Shown here piece by piece: positions 10,906 to 20,066 of a stretch of DNA of 64,000 bases (positions within the stretch are counted from its first letter, which is position 1; every line of letters begins with the position of its first letter). This DNA comes from Aphanomyces cochlioides. Lineage: Eukaryota; Oomycota; Saprolegniomycetes; Saprolegniales; Verrucalvaceae. The DNA is taken from assembly GCA_019828595.1 (NCBI GenBank), contig JAHQRK010000014.1, positions 1,674,001 through 1,738,000 of the forward strand, in the 5' to 3' direction. The position numbers and the translations under genes were made by a program. A model generated the notes under the pieces. That model ran no database searches and was not told the DNA's origin. It saw nothing but the letters and a program-made list of their open reading frames with translations.

Positions 10906-11384
10906 GGTTAAAATATTGAAAATGCTGATATATGATTGGCTAGTCGATTGTCAGTCGATTCTGGCAATTCGACAGCCCAGTCCAATTTGGAATTGAATGC
11001 ATAATACCAGACGACGGAAGTATGCATGATATCATGGACAGTATCATTCAGTCGTCAAGGTGTCATCGGCAGTCTATGCTGCTCATCCAACTCTGCTCTG
11101 TCTGTATCCATGGATCGAATGACCGTGTTAAATGCCCCGAATTCAAATAACGTTATATCAAAAACGAGAAGGGAATACTAACACTCAAGAACGACAGCAT
11201 GGAATATCAAACGCGGAGGTAATATCGTGCTGTACTGTCTTTATTTAGGCTCATTCTAAGATGGACTTTGATTAGTCTCAGCGATAATTTATGGAATTTC
11301 AACCAATCAAATGTATGAAAATGACATTCTATTGTCTGGCTTTCTTTTTCGTAACCAAGGAAGTTTCCACTCGCAATTCCATCT

Positions 11385-12932
11385 TTAAGCTGCGGTCGAG
11401 TGCTGGTAGTATAGATTGACAAGCGCCAAACGCGTGTCTTGTTGCTCTGCTGTGCCTGCAGATCTGAGCCGCTCGACAGCCAATGTATACAGAGGATCTG
11501 TTCCATCTGGTTCGACGTACGTCGCGTCTGTTTGTTCCTCGTCTTTTGTAGGTTGCGAAGGCATTGCAGATGAAGCCCACAATCCAGCAAAGAAACCCGG
11601 CGCTTGGATCTTGACTGCTTCGACAACTGGTGTTGCATCTTCAGTGGGCTCAACATCGTCCGACGCGTCATTTTGGTTGGGAGATTCGTCGAGGGAGTGG
11701 TGTGAAACAGGTCGCGCTTGAGGATGAGGAGGAAGCATGATGCTTACGTCCTCGTCTTCGTCAGTGTCATTGTCTTGAGTTGCCATCATTTCGTCCACCT
11801 TGCCTTGCATTATGCACGCGGAGCAAACAGAATGGTCTTCATCAATAAGTTCGCAACAGTTCATACAGACAACCTAGTCAACATATACGTGACGATATGA
11901 GCGACATTTGAATTTTGTACTTGATCACAGGATACGCAAGGTGTTGACGCCAGGTAGTCCTCACAGAGTGGGCATGGTTGGGCGTCATCTTCATCTTGTG
12001 GTTGATGAAGTTGTTCTTGAATTGCTGTGAAATGTTCGCGGATCGACCCCGCAATCATCACGCGTGCTTTAAGCATGAGATTGGTCATATTCACGCTCAA
12101 TTCCCCTGGCAACATGATGAAGTCATGAAGGTTTCCAATGAGTATACCTTTAAAGTCCATATCCATGATGCAGACTACTTGCACGACATTTGGTGTCTCC
12201 GTTTCTCTGAAGACGTATCCGCTTCGATACATACTTCCACGGACATATCCGTCAAGTGGTGGACAACCTGGAAGTTGAACAGAGTGCATAGAGCAAACCC
12301 ATCCACGACGTTGAACCTTTTCGTCAAAGATAGTGTCTTGACACTATAAGAAGGTTTCAGGCGAAATGGCGACAAGAATCGCATACCTCAAGGAAGACAA
12401 AGTCGCGATCTTCAATTTGTTCGACTGTAGAGCCCAGTCGCATCCACTTGAGAGTGATGCAGTGTCGAGGGTTATTTGATGTGCGTTTGCGGATTTTGTA
12501 GAGCGTCTTAGTGTTCAAGATTTCTCGTTCGAATGCATTGAATTTCGTCTACAGAGACGTGAAATGCATGTCAGGCCACGTCAACCCAACCTTTCCTTCA
12601 TTCTTGAGGCGCTGGAGCTCCGATTTGCTGTGGAAGAAGTGAACAACATCATCAATCGTTGCAGGAACATGGGTCACACCGCATAGATATTTACGCAGAC
12701 TTGTCGGCGTCTTTGATTTTCGATCGTCGCCCGATTCTCCAATGTAAATATCCACGCCGTCCTTGTGTCCGATCGGTTCCCACGCAACAGAACCTCCCGT
12801 ATCCATACGCGATGCACTCGCAACGCGTGCACATGTCTTCCTCGCCACCTGTTTGAGATATTCGAGATCTTCATCCGACAAACTCTCGGCAAACGCCTTT
12901 GATTCCTCGTTCGGGGCCGACGACTGTCGCAT
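11385..12932 (-). CDS. START protein with degenerate FYVE-like zinc cluster
   Basis: Four exons: 12932-12591, 12548-12387, 12343-11921, 11873-11385 (471 aa; introns of 42, 43 and 47 bp). The N-terminal START-like half shows KYLCGVTHVPATIDDVVHFF, EDRDFVFLE just before the conserved intron, CQDTIFDEKVQRRGWVCSMH, and YRSGYVFRETETPNVV. Instead of a normal FYVE finger it carries a short Cys cluster, CPLCEDYLASTPCVSCDQVV then CMNCCELI and CSACI, without the basic RRHHCR core. The tail is acidic (DNDTDEDEDV) and Pro/Ser-rich. The zinc cluster may still fold but probably has lost PI3P recognition (inference). It is divergent from the coiled-coil gene starting at 13315, sharing a ~380-bp spacer. Confidence 0.75.
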
Positions 12933-13314
12933 GGGTCGTTTGAGTGCTCACTCCCTTGTCGTTTGACAACCTGGTTATTCTACGGACTGAGCGACCATAT
13001 GAATCACATGGTCCAGGTTATACTTGATATTAGTATTGAGACCGATTAATACATTTTTTAGCTTGAAATTTGTATGCGACAAAATCGAGGTTGGCGCCAT
13101 ATTCAAGGGCCAATACAAATTGCAAGATCATTTCTCAATTTGCTACCTCTCCCAGCGGTGACTCACGCTCGTCTTCTCCATGGAGATCTTCCGAACACAC
13201 AACCATTACGGTATGCATGCAAATCGAGTCCTTGGAAGTCATTGATGTAATGGAAATGGGTCAATAGGTGAATGCCTGACTATGGATGTTGGCTAATAAT
13301 AGTTCGCAAATATC

Positions 13315-14811
13315 ATGAGCGATGGCGTCGAATCGTTCAGGCTTGCGGCGGAACGAGCGCTGCGTGACCAACGGGTTCAATTTGAAATCAAGCAGCGTGA
13401 GGAGGACTTAACACGCTTGCAAAATGAAAACAAAGAGATGAAAGCCAAGCTGAAGGAGATGATCACGACCATGGATGCAAATATTGAGGATCGCGAGCGT
13501 GTCATCCTCTACAAAGTGAAGCGGATTGACGAGCTCCAAGAAAAAGTTATAAGGTCCTCAGAATGAATTAATGGCACTGACTTGTCGGGGTCTTAGACTT
13601 GAGGCCGATGAAGCTATGCGTATTGAAGAAACTGTTCGTGGATTTACAGAACAACTGTCGGCTGTCACACAAGAACGAGATGCCCTCAGAACGAAGTGTG
13701 ATCTCTACGAGGCATCTTCGCAAGAAATTGAAGAATTCAAAGCAGTTAAAAGTCAGCTCGAAGCAGAAATGGAACGCCTCGTCACTGAAAACAAGCGTCT
13801 TGAAGCATCATGTGCAGCACGCCTTCATGAACTTGAAACCAAACATTTAATTGATATGCAGCGCATGAAGCGAGAACGTGAGGAGGAAGTTGCCCGGACA
13901 AGAGGCGACATGGAGCGAATGATGATCGAGAGGTATGCATTGCAGCGCGTATCCGCAGTAATTGTTTGTAGTTTGGATGGGACCACTCGACGGGCTGTCG
14001 AAGAAAATGCAGCTCTGACGCTAGAATTGCGATACCAATCATCAAAGCTGGAGAAAATACTTGAACAAAATGAAGCACTCAAGAGGAACAAGACAGAAAG
14101 CCGTAACAACACTGATGTACGTGAGGATACAAATGTTGCTGGGTCATTGCAGAAGTAGATCCTCACGGAGATGACTGAAATGCTCTCAAAGAAAGTCAAA
14201 CTCTATGAGAAGCTCTTCTTGTAAATAGGATTCTGTCAGAGAACAATGTTCATATTTCTGATAGAAAAATGCAGAAACGCGACCGTGCAGCTCTTGAGAA
14301 GCAGCTCGAACAAGGTCGAAACCGCGCCTCGGAGAAACATGACAATGCTATGCGACTCTTTCGCTCACCCCCACAAGAGTCGAATCCAGCACCACCCCCT
14401 AAATCACCGATTGAGACCCAGTGGCACAAAGCATTCGAGGACCATTTGGCTGAGCGTTCAAAAGTCAAGCGCGGAGTTAATGCTGTTCTGCAGTATAACC
14501 AATTCATCCAGGTACTTCGCACAATCGTCGTGGAATTCTAATCAACGCATGCAGGGTAAACAGAGTTCTTCTCCAAGGAGTGGTTTCCCCAGAAGAGGGC
14601 GCCGTGCAATGCCAGTACCTCTTGCACCAACAGTCCATGTACTTAGTACAATGCTTAGGTTGACTACACTCCCCAAGAGATCCAAGCTATTCGACTACCT
14701 CATATTGTTGACTCGATCGAGCCCAAGAGTTACGTATCCAAGGCAGAGTACCTGGATTCAACATCACTATCACCAAGGCCACGTGAAGGATGGAAAACAG
14801 CTCGAACGTGA
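13315..14811 (+). CDS. Coiled-coil protein, seven exons
   Basis: Exons 13315-13553, 13597-13932, 13972-14116, 14159-14220, 14265-14511, 14555-14614 and 14659-14811 give 413 aa; introns are 39-44 bp. The N-terminal three quarters are heptad-rich and charged (for example LRDQRVQFEIKQREEDLTRL and MERLVTENKRLEASCAARLH), predicting long coiled coils. A Pro-rich linker (NPAPPPKSPIE) follows, then a basic PRRGRRAMP segment and a C-terminal VDYTPQEIQAIRLPHIVD stretch. I do not recognise a named family; a cytoskeletal or basal-body protein would fit, but this is a guess. The 39-bp intron 13933-13971 is a multiple of three without an in-frame stop, so it could be retained. The stop is 13 bp from the stop of the convergent glyoxalase II gene. 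Confidence 0.7.
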
Positions 14812-14824
14812 TTACAATTTACAC

Positions 14825-15674
14825 TTATTTTTTGCCAGCTCCGAGACCAAAAGTGTTCTTGCGTTCACGAAGAATTGCCATCACTTCGACAGGATCAGTG
14901 CTTCCAGCATATTTTTGAACAGCAGGGTCTTCCACACGCATAAATGGGTTTGTCGCCAACTCGGACTCGACGGTGGATGGAATCGTGATCGTTTGAGTAA
15001 GCGACCATTCGAACTTATCAGCCACTGCTTTGTTGTCTGGTTCCACATCCACAGCAAACTTCAGATTGTTGCTTGTGTATTCGTGGCCACAGTATATTTT
15101 TGTGTCAAGAGGAAGCTTTGCCACGACATGGTTGAGGGCATAATGCATTTGATCGGCAGTTCCCACTAAATGACACATTAGTCGGTACGCAGATAAACGG
15201 CGACATACTGAAGAAACGTCCACAGCCTGCAACGAACAACGTGTCCCCCGTGAACAAAGCATCTTGGGAGAGATACAAGACATGACCAACAGTGTGGCAA
15301 GGGGTTGAAAAGACGCGAACCTAGAAGCCAGGATTGACGTCCATAGTCTAAGAGGGAGGCTCTACCTGCAACTGGCCGATCGTGACGACGTCTTGATCGC
15401 CGACTTCATGCGTGACAGCCTTCACATTGTCATTCTTTCCTCCGACAATAATGACTTCAGGCAAGAGTTGCTTGATCTTGAGGTTGCCACCGTCATGATC
15501 AGCATGAGCATGCGTAGTGAGCACATGCGTGATCGTGACATTGTGTTCCTCAGCGACGCGAATCACTTTCTCAGGCTCGACAGGGTCAACAGCGCCAGCA
15601 GTCTTGGACGCGCGGTCGATCAGGAGGTACGAATAGTTGTCGTTGAGGACTGGGATCACGATCACGTCTTGCAT
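14825..15674 (-). CDS. HAGH: Glyoxalase II (hydroxyacylglutathione hydrolase)
   Basis: Three exons, 15674-15366, 15320-15209 and 15165-14825 (253 aa, the usual family length). It hydrolyses S-lactoylglutathione to lactate and glutathione in methylglyoxal detoxification. The metallo-beta-lactamase zinc motif [10 protein letters not shown] is at about residues 54-63. [23 protein letters not shown], the substrate-binding [11 protein letters not shown] and [13 protein letters not shown] follow in family order. The C-terminal RERKNTF matches the glutathione-binding end of the family. No mitochondrial presequence is visible (starts [18 protein letters not shown]), so a cytosolic enzyme is likely. 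A two-gene transposon is inserted about 65 bp upstream of its start and may affect its promoter. Confidence 0.93.
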
Positions 15675-15891
15675 TGTCCGCTTGATTTTGAGAAATAGGA
15701 AGTTGTGACATTGAAAGAGGAATATAAATTGTTAAAGTATTGTGCTTTTGGCTGGTAACTGGAGTTTTGATGAGTTTGTAAGGTGTCTTATATAATACTC
15801 GCATACACCATTTAACAATTTTCGCCCACACTATTTATGACGATTGAAGCCACAAGATCTTCTCCGGAGTCATTTCATTGTCGTTGCCATC

Positions 15892-16905
15892 ATGATCCAG
15901 CATGTTGTATCTCATGAACGCGCGTCTCGGAATACAAAGTACCATTGCTTGTATGGATATTACTTTCAAGGATTGTCGAAATCAAAGCTCTCTGCGCTTT
16001 ACTCCAAAAGTCCTTCAACTGTTGCCTCCTGGATATCACAATACGAACAAGAGGGGTCATTGGAAGCGTCAACGGCTTCCAAGTCAATCCAGAGGAAATT
16101 TACAAATGAAATGAGAGTCTGGTTGTTGAAGTTGTACGAGAAGGAGCCCCTTCTCTATCTTGATGAAGCAAGGGATCGTTTTGTCCATCACTTTTCAGTC
16201 TCAATCAGTGTTGCATCAGTGTGGAAAATCTTACATCAAGCAGGCTTGACGTGGAAAGTGTTAGAATGTCGAGCCATTCAAATCAGCTTCTCTGACATCG
16301 TTCGATATACTAACGAGCTGCTCTCAACACTATGGCTGCTCGAGAATTTGGTGTTTCTTGCTGAAGTGAGCTTTGATGATCGAGATATGATTCGAAAACA
16401 TGGTTATCAGCGCAAAGGCGAAAAACTCATTTACAGAGGCGAATTCAACAGAAAGCCAAGAGTATCGTTGTTGTGCTTTCTTGGTATCCACGGTCTTTTG
16501 GAGACGTTTTCAACTGAGGGTACATTCACACGATTGAAGTTTGTTCAATGCCTTGAACAATTTGCCCAGAGTACAATGGTCAAGCAATATCCAGCACAGT
16601 ACTCGATTTGGATATTCGACGGTGCCAAAATTCATTGTCATCCCAGCATTATTTACTTCTTGCGCTCCCTGGGGGTAGTTCCTATCTTCTTACCGGCGTA
16701 TTGTCCTTTCTACAACCCCATAGAATTTTTGTTTGGCTTAGTTAAGCGCAAATTCAAACGCTTGGTTCGGCAGATGAACGACAACATTGAATTAGCTGCC
16801 TCGAATGCTCTGAACAGCTTTTGTAGTTTCAATTTCAAAGGCATCTATCGCAAATGTGGCTATCATGGTGACAGCAAGTTTAATCCTGCAACAGGGTTGT
16901 CATAA
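15892..16905 (+). CDS. IS630/Tc1-type DDE transposase
   Basis: 337 aa from the first ATG (15892); the frame is open further upstream only from a TTG. The N-terminal helix-turn-helix region contains LSKSKLSALYSKSPSTVASW and a basic-acidic linker. A second DNA-binding part (VSISVASVWKILHQAGLTWK) follows, as in IS630/Tc1 enzymes. The catalytic core shows the first Asp in EVSFDDRDM, the second in IWIFDGAKIH, and the third acidic residue in PFYNPIEFLFGLVKRKFK, where NPIE gives Glu, so the triad is intact. The enzyme should cut and paste DNA at TA sites using the repeats at 15740 and 18057. It sits alone on its strand, convergent with the accessory gene of the same element. Confidence 0.88.
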   Translation: MIQHVVSHERASRNTKYHCLYGYYFQGLSKSKLSALYSKSPSTVASWISQYEQEGSLEASTASKSIQRKFTNEMRVWLLKLYEKEPLLYLDEARDRFVHHFSVSISVASVWKILHQAGLTWKVLECRAIQISFSDIVRYTNELLSTLWLLENLVFLAEVSFDDRDMIRKHGYQRKGEKLIYRGEFNRKPRVSLLCFLGIHGLLETFSTEGTFTRLKFVQCLEQFAQSTMVKQYPAQYSIWIFDGAKIHCHPSIIYFLRSLGVVPIFLPAYCPFYNPIEFLFGLVKRKFKRLVRQMNDNIELAASNALNSFCSFNFKGIYRKCGYHGDSKFNPATGLS

Positions 16906-16942
16906 TTAAAGTTAATTCAAAACTAAAAAGAGTCAATTAACT

Positions 16943-17947
16943 CTAAGCATGATCTGTGTCTGGTATATCTTCAATTTCATGGAGTAAACTTTGACCATAT
17001 TCAGTAGTCATTGTTCCAATTGCCGTTCCAAAGCCATCGAGAAGATATGAATTGATTCCTGACATATTTTCCAAAGCTTGCAATTGAGAATCGACAACTT
17101 TCTGTATCTCTTCCATCTCTTCGTGTTTTCGCTTCAGTATTTGGACCGTTGATTTCAATTGCAAGATTGCTTGGGCAAAATTTTCATTGATACTGAATGC
17201 CACGTCAAGTCCTCGATGAACATTTGCCATTTGAACTTCTGGGACTGATGGGGCGTGAGCAAAGAGATGTATCAAATGTGGTGGCGGGGCTTGTGTTTCT
17301 AGTGATTGTTGCAGATGTGCATCTTTCGATTGAATAAAATTTGCCCAAATCTGCCAATTTATGTCTTGTGACTGGTACGCATCCTGGTGCAGCTCTTTCA
17401 ATCGACCCTTCAGTGCCAATAATGAAGCCATTGATGCGGCTCCTGCTCTGTCCCTTTCGGCTGGAGAGATAAGAGCCTTTTCAACTGCTATCCAGAGAGA
17501 TTTTGATGATACGGAGTTGGAGTACTTGTGAATGAACATCGAGATGGTTTTGTTGAACCAATTTTGAAGCGTTTGAGTTGATAAAGCATTCAATTCAACC
17601 ACTCGTTTCGATGGTGGATAAAACAGAACAAAGCGACCAATGTCTTCGCGGGATGGGCTTGTTGACGGGGACCAAGATGGGGTCATGTCAGAGCCGAACA
17701 CGATCTCACGAGAAACTAATGGCGCCACGAAATCAATGACACATGACTTGAAGTGCTCCACGGAGTTTGCATTGATGGTAACCGGATCACATGTCGCGCC
17801 CGAGCTTTGTCCTTTGAAATTGCGAATGCTTGGAGCTAGGTGGACGGTGACTTCCCGTTGCTCGGCGTTCTCCATTTGATCAATGGTGGAAGAAAGAAAG
17901 AATATCCGATCTCGTTTCGAACGTTTAAAAAACGTCTTAAAAAACAT
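16943..17947 (-). CDS. Accessory protein of the two-gene transposon, unknown function
   Basis: 334 aa, one exon, fully inside the terminal repeats of the 2.3-kb element. I recognise no family. The first ~25 residues are basic and aromatic (MFFKTFFKRSKRD), so translation may also begin at MENAEQ, 26 codons in. A middle block reads FVAPLVSREIVFGSDMTPSW and FVLFYPPSKRVVELNALSTQ. A helical region with SKSLWIAVEKALISPAERDR follows, then a C-terminal coiled coil (LQLKSTVQILKRKHEEMEEI). No catalytic motif or Cys/His cluster is visible. A coiled-coil partner that binds DNA, the transposase or a host factor would fit, but that is inference. The intact frame next to an intact transposase argues for selection on both. 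Confidence 0.65.
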   Translation of the reverse strand: MFFKTFFKRSKRDRIFFLSSTIDQMENAEQREVTVHLAPSIRNFKGQSSGATCDPVTINANSVEHFKSCVIDFVAPLVSREIVFGSDMTPSWSPSTSPSREDIGRFVLFYPPSKRVVELNALSTQTLQNWFNKTISMFIHKYSNSVSSKSLWIAVEKALISPAERDRAGAASMASLLALKGRLKELHQDAYQSQDINWQIWANFIQSKDAHLQQSLETQAPPPHLIHLFAHAPSVPEVQMANVHRGLDVAFSINENFAQAILQLKSTVQILKRKHEEMEEIQKVVDSQLQALENMSGINSYLLDGFGTAIGTMTTEYGQSLLHEIEDIPDTDHA

Positions 17948-18073
17948 AAAATGATAGTTGAAAAATACACTTGATTTTTGTATGCGTCAATTCTGCGCAT
18001 ATTATGCCTGCGAAGAAAATATTTTGCGCAGACTCCAGTTTGGTACAAAACGCACAATATTCCAAAATACATA

Positions 18074-20018
18074 CAGTAAAACCTGCTACATTGGACACTT
18101 GTGTAAGATGAACACCTCGTCATGCTGAACGATTTTTCATCCACCGGCGTGAACACATTGCAAGCAACTCGTCTAACTTGAACGCAACACACTGTGAACA
18201 TTGAACGCTTTTCACAGGACGCAAGTATCATCTCCATACTGTTTCAACCCGCTAGATTGAACATGGAGGCGTTCTAAGTTTGGCCATGGGCGGTCATTTT
18301 GATTTCAACGCATACTTCGCTAACTCGGTGGCGACAAATAGATTAGCATTACTCAATTTGACTTAATCTCGTGTGCCTGACGCATCTCAGCATAATCAAT
18401 GCCACCTAAAGACAAGCGCAAGTACGAAGAGAAGACGATTCAAGATCGTCTTTCGGCTCTGCGTGATATTGACGGAGGCATGAGTGTTCGAGCAGTTGCC
18501 AAAAAGTATGACATATCAGTTGGATCGATTCAAAACTGGAAGAAGTACAGAGCTACTTACGAGAAACGTATTGAACAAAATGGAAATACAGAACAAAAGC
18601 GAGCCAGTCGACTATCTGGCCTTGCATGCGAGCTTGACAATCGTCTATACTGTTGGTTTGTTGGGGCGAGGGCGCGAAACATCCCCATCAGTGGCCCACT
18701 TGTACAATCAAAAGCTTTGGAAGTCGCCAAACATCTTGGTATTATGGACTTCAAAGCCTCAAATGGATGGTTAGAGTCGTTCCGGACCCGTCATCTGATA
18801 TCTTTCCGAAACCTTTCTGGAGAGAGTGCTGCCATGGACACTACTGCCGTTCAGACATGGAAAGAACGTCTACCAACACTGTTGAATGGATATGACTTGA
18901 AAGACGTGTGGAATCTTGACGAGACTGGATTATTTTGGCGCGGTTTGCCAAACAAGTCTTTGATTCAGAAAGGAAAGGATGCCAAGGGTGGAAAGCTTGC
19001 CAAAGAGCGGGTATCTGTTTGCCTTCTATGTTCGTGTACTGGCGAAAAGTTTATACCCCTTGTGATCGGTAAATCTGCCATGCCTCGTGCATTCAACAAA
19101 ATGACACCAATGAATGTAAGCTGGCGATCCAACAGGCGTTCGTGGATGACAGCCGACTTGTTTCTGCAATACATACAGAGATTCAACTCAAACATGAAGC
19201 TCAATGGTCGCAAGGTAGTCCTCCTCCTTGACAACGCCCCTGTACATGCTGAAATTGATTTGGAGAACACCAAGCTCCTGTTTCTACCGCCAAATACCAC
19301 AGCTGGAACCCAACCTTTGGATGCTGGTATCATTAAAAACTTCAAAGTCAAGTACCGCAGACATTTGCTGAACTACATTTTGACTGCTATTGAGTCGACG
19401 ACACTAGTGGCTGACGAAATCTGCAAGTCTGTGACCCTTCGACATGCAGTGAATTGGATTAGTGATGCTTGGAAAGAGGTGTCAACATCTACAATCTGCA
19501 ATTGCTTTCGTCATGTTGGAATTGGTGAGCTCAGCATTGGCAATGAACAAGTTAGAGAAGATTGTGGCGAAGATGATGTCGTACAAGCAGTAGTGGCATT
19601 GGGGATAGACGATGTTACGATCGAAGAAGATGTACCAGCATTCGACGAGGACACTCAAGATTTGGAATCATCAACATTGTTCAACGACGGCGATGATGAC
19701 AGTTTTGAGTGTGATGATGATGACGAAGTATTGCCACCAAAACCCACTTTCAGAGACTTGTTTGGTGCACTAGTTGTGATTCAAAACTTCTTGTTGCATG
19801 TTCCAAATGCCAAAGCCCAGAAAAGTTTTGATTCCCTCCAGAATGCCTTCATCGACTACCGATCGAAGACAATGGTCGACGGCAGTCTTGATGATTACTT
19901 GGAACGGAATGAATCCAATTAGTCAGATAGCTGGGTCGACTCGTATAACATGAACACCTTCTTACATTGAACGAATTCTGCATCACCCCCTGATGTTCAA
20001 CTTAGGCAGGTTATACTG
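18074..20018. mobile_element. Complete Tigger/pogo DNA transposon
   Basis: The left end CAGTAAAACCTGCT at 18074 pairs with the inverted right end CAGTATAACCTGCC ending at 20018. Both ends are flanked by TA (18072-18073 and 20019-20020). The 1945-bp element encloses one intact transposase gene (18399-19922). CAGT-type ends plus a TA duplication are typical of pogo/Tigger. The left end lies only 16 bp beyond the right end of the IS630-like element, so the two insertions are side by side. Confidence 0.85.
18399..19922 (+). CDS. Tigger/pogo transposase (CENP-B-like HTH plus DDE core)
   Basis: 507 aa from ATG 18399, one exon. An N-terminal psq/HTH motif (about residues 10-50: GGMSVRAVAKKYDISVGSIQ) is followed by a CENP-B-type second HTH (about 75-130, with VQSKALEVAKHLG and SNGWLESFRTRH). 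The DDE_1 core has all three acids: NLDETGLFW, LLLDNAPVH and QPLDAGIIKNFK. The C-terminus is strongly acidic (FDEDTQDLE, DDDSFECDDDDEV), as in several domesticated and active Tiggers. No stop or frameshift is present, so the enzyme may be functional. It differs clearly from the second, broken Tigger copy at 47443. Confidence 0.9.
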   Translation: MPPKDKRKYEEKTIQDRLSALRDIDGGMSVRAVAKKYDISVGSIQNWKKYRATYEKRIEQNGNTEQKRASRLSGLACELDNRLYCWFVGARARNIPISGPLVQSKALEVAKHLGIMDFKASNGWLESFRTRHLISFRNLSGESAAMDTTAVQTWKERLPTLLNGYDLKDVWNLDETGLFWRGLPNKSLIQKGKDAKGGKLAKERVSVCLLCSCTGEKFIPLVIGKSAMPRAFNKMTPMNVSWRSNRRSWMTADLFLQYIQRFNSNMKLNGRKVVLLLDNAPVHAEIDLENTKLLFLPPNTTAGTQPLDAGIIKNFKVKYRRHLLNYILTAIESTTLVADEICKSVTLRHAVNWISDAWKEVSTSTICNCFRHVGIGELSIGNEQVREDCGEDDVVQAVVALGIDDVTIEEDVPAFDEDTQDLESSTLFNDGDDDSFECDDDDEVLPPKPTFRDLFGALVVIQNFLLHVPNAKAQKSFDSLQNAFIDYRSKTMVDGSLDDYLERNESN

Positions 20019-20066
20019 TAATATTGTAAAGGTTATGCATGATAACAGTATAATTTGAAAGGGTGT

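Larger units (their letters stand above)
9459..11384. other. AT-rich intergenic stretch with repeats and gene relics
   Basis: Nearly 2 kb with no complete gene. It contains an inverted-repeat element (10424-10557, listed separately), a related partial copy near 9653-9680, and several ATTGGT/ATTGGC motifs. Two GC-richer islands (about 10740-10905 and 10985-11135) look like decayed coding sequence. The many short frames elsewhere are AT-rich and carry no domain. Confidence 0.5.
15740..18057. mobile_element. Two-gene IS630/Tc1-like DNA transposon with terminal inverted repeats
   Basis: The left end TTGTGCTTTTGGCTGG (15740 onward) matches the inverted right end TTGTGCGTTTTGTACC (reading back from 18057). 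Both continue into ACTGGAGT, giving an imperfect repeat of ~26 bp. TA dinucleotides flank both ends (15738-15739 and 18058-18059), the target duplication expected of the IS630-Tc1-mariner superfamily. The 2318-bp unit holds a plus-strand transposase (15892-16905) and a minus-strand accessory gene (16943-17947) that converge with 37 bp between stop codons. Most superfamily members carry only the transposase. Both frames are open, so the copy may be recent or still active. Confidence 0.8.

Noticed and set aside
15844..15891. Longer transposase start
   Set aside because: The extension begins with TTG; the first ATG is 15892. The same reasoning moved starts to 6835, 9458, 20735, 25243, 26033, 30881 and 36467.
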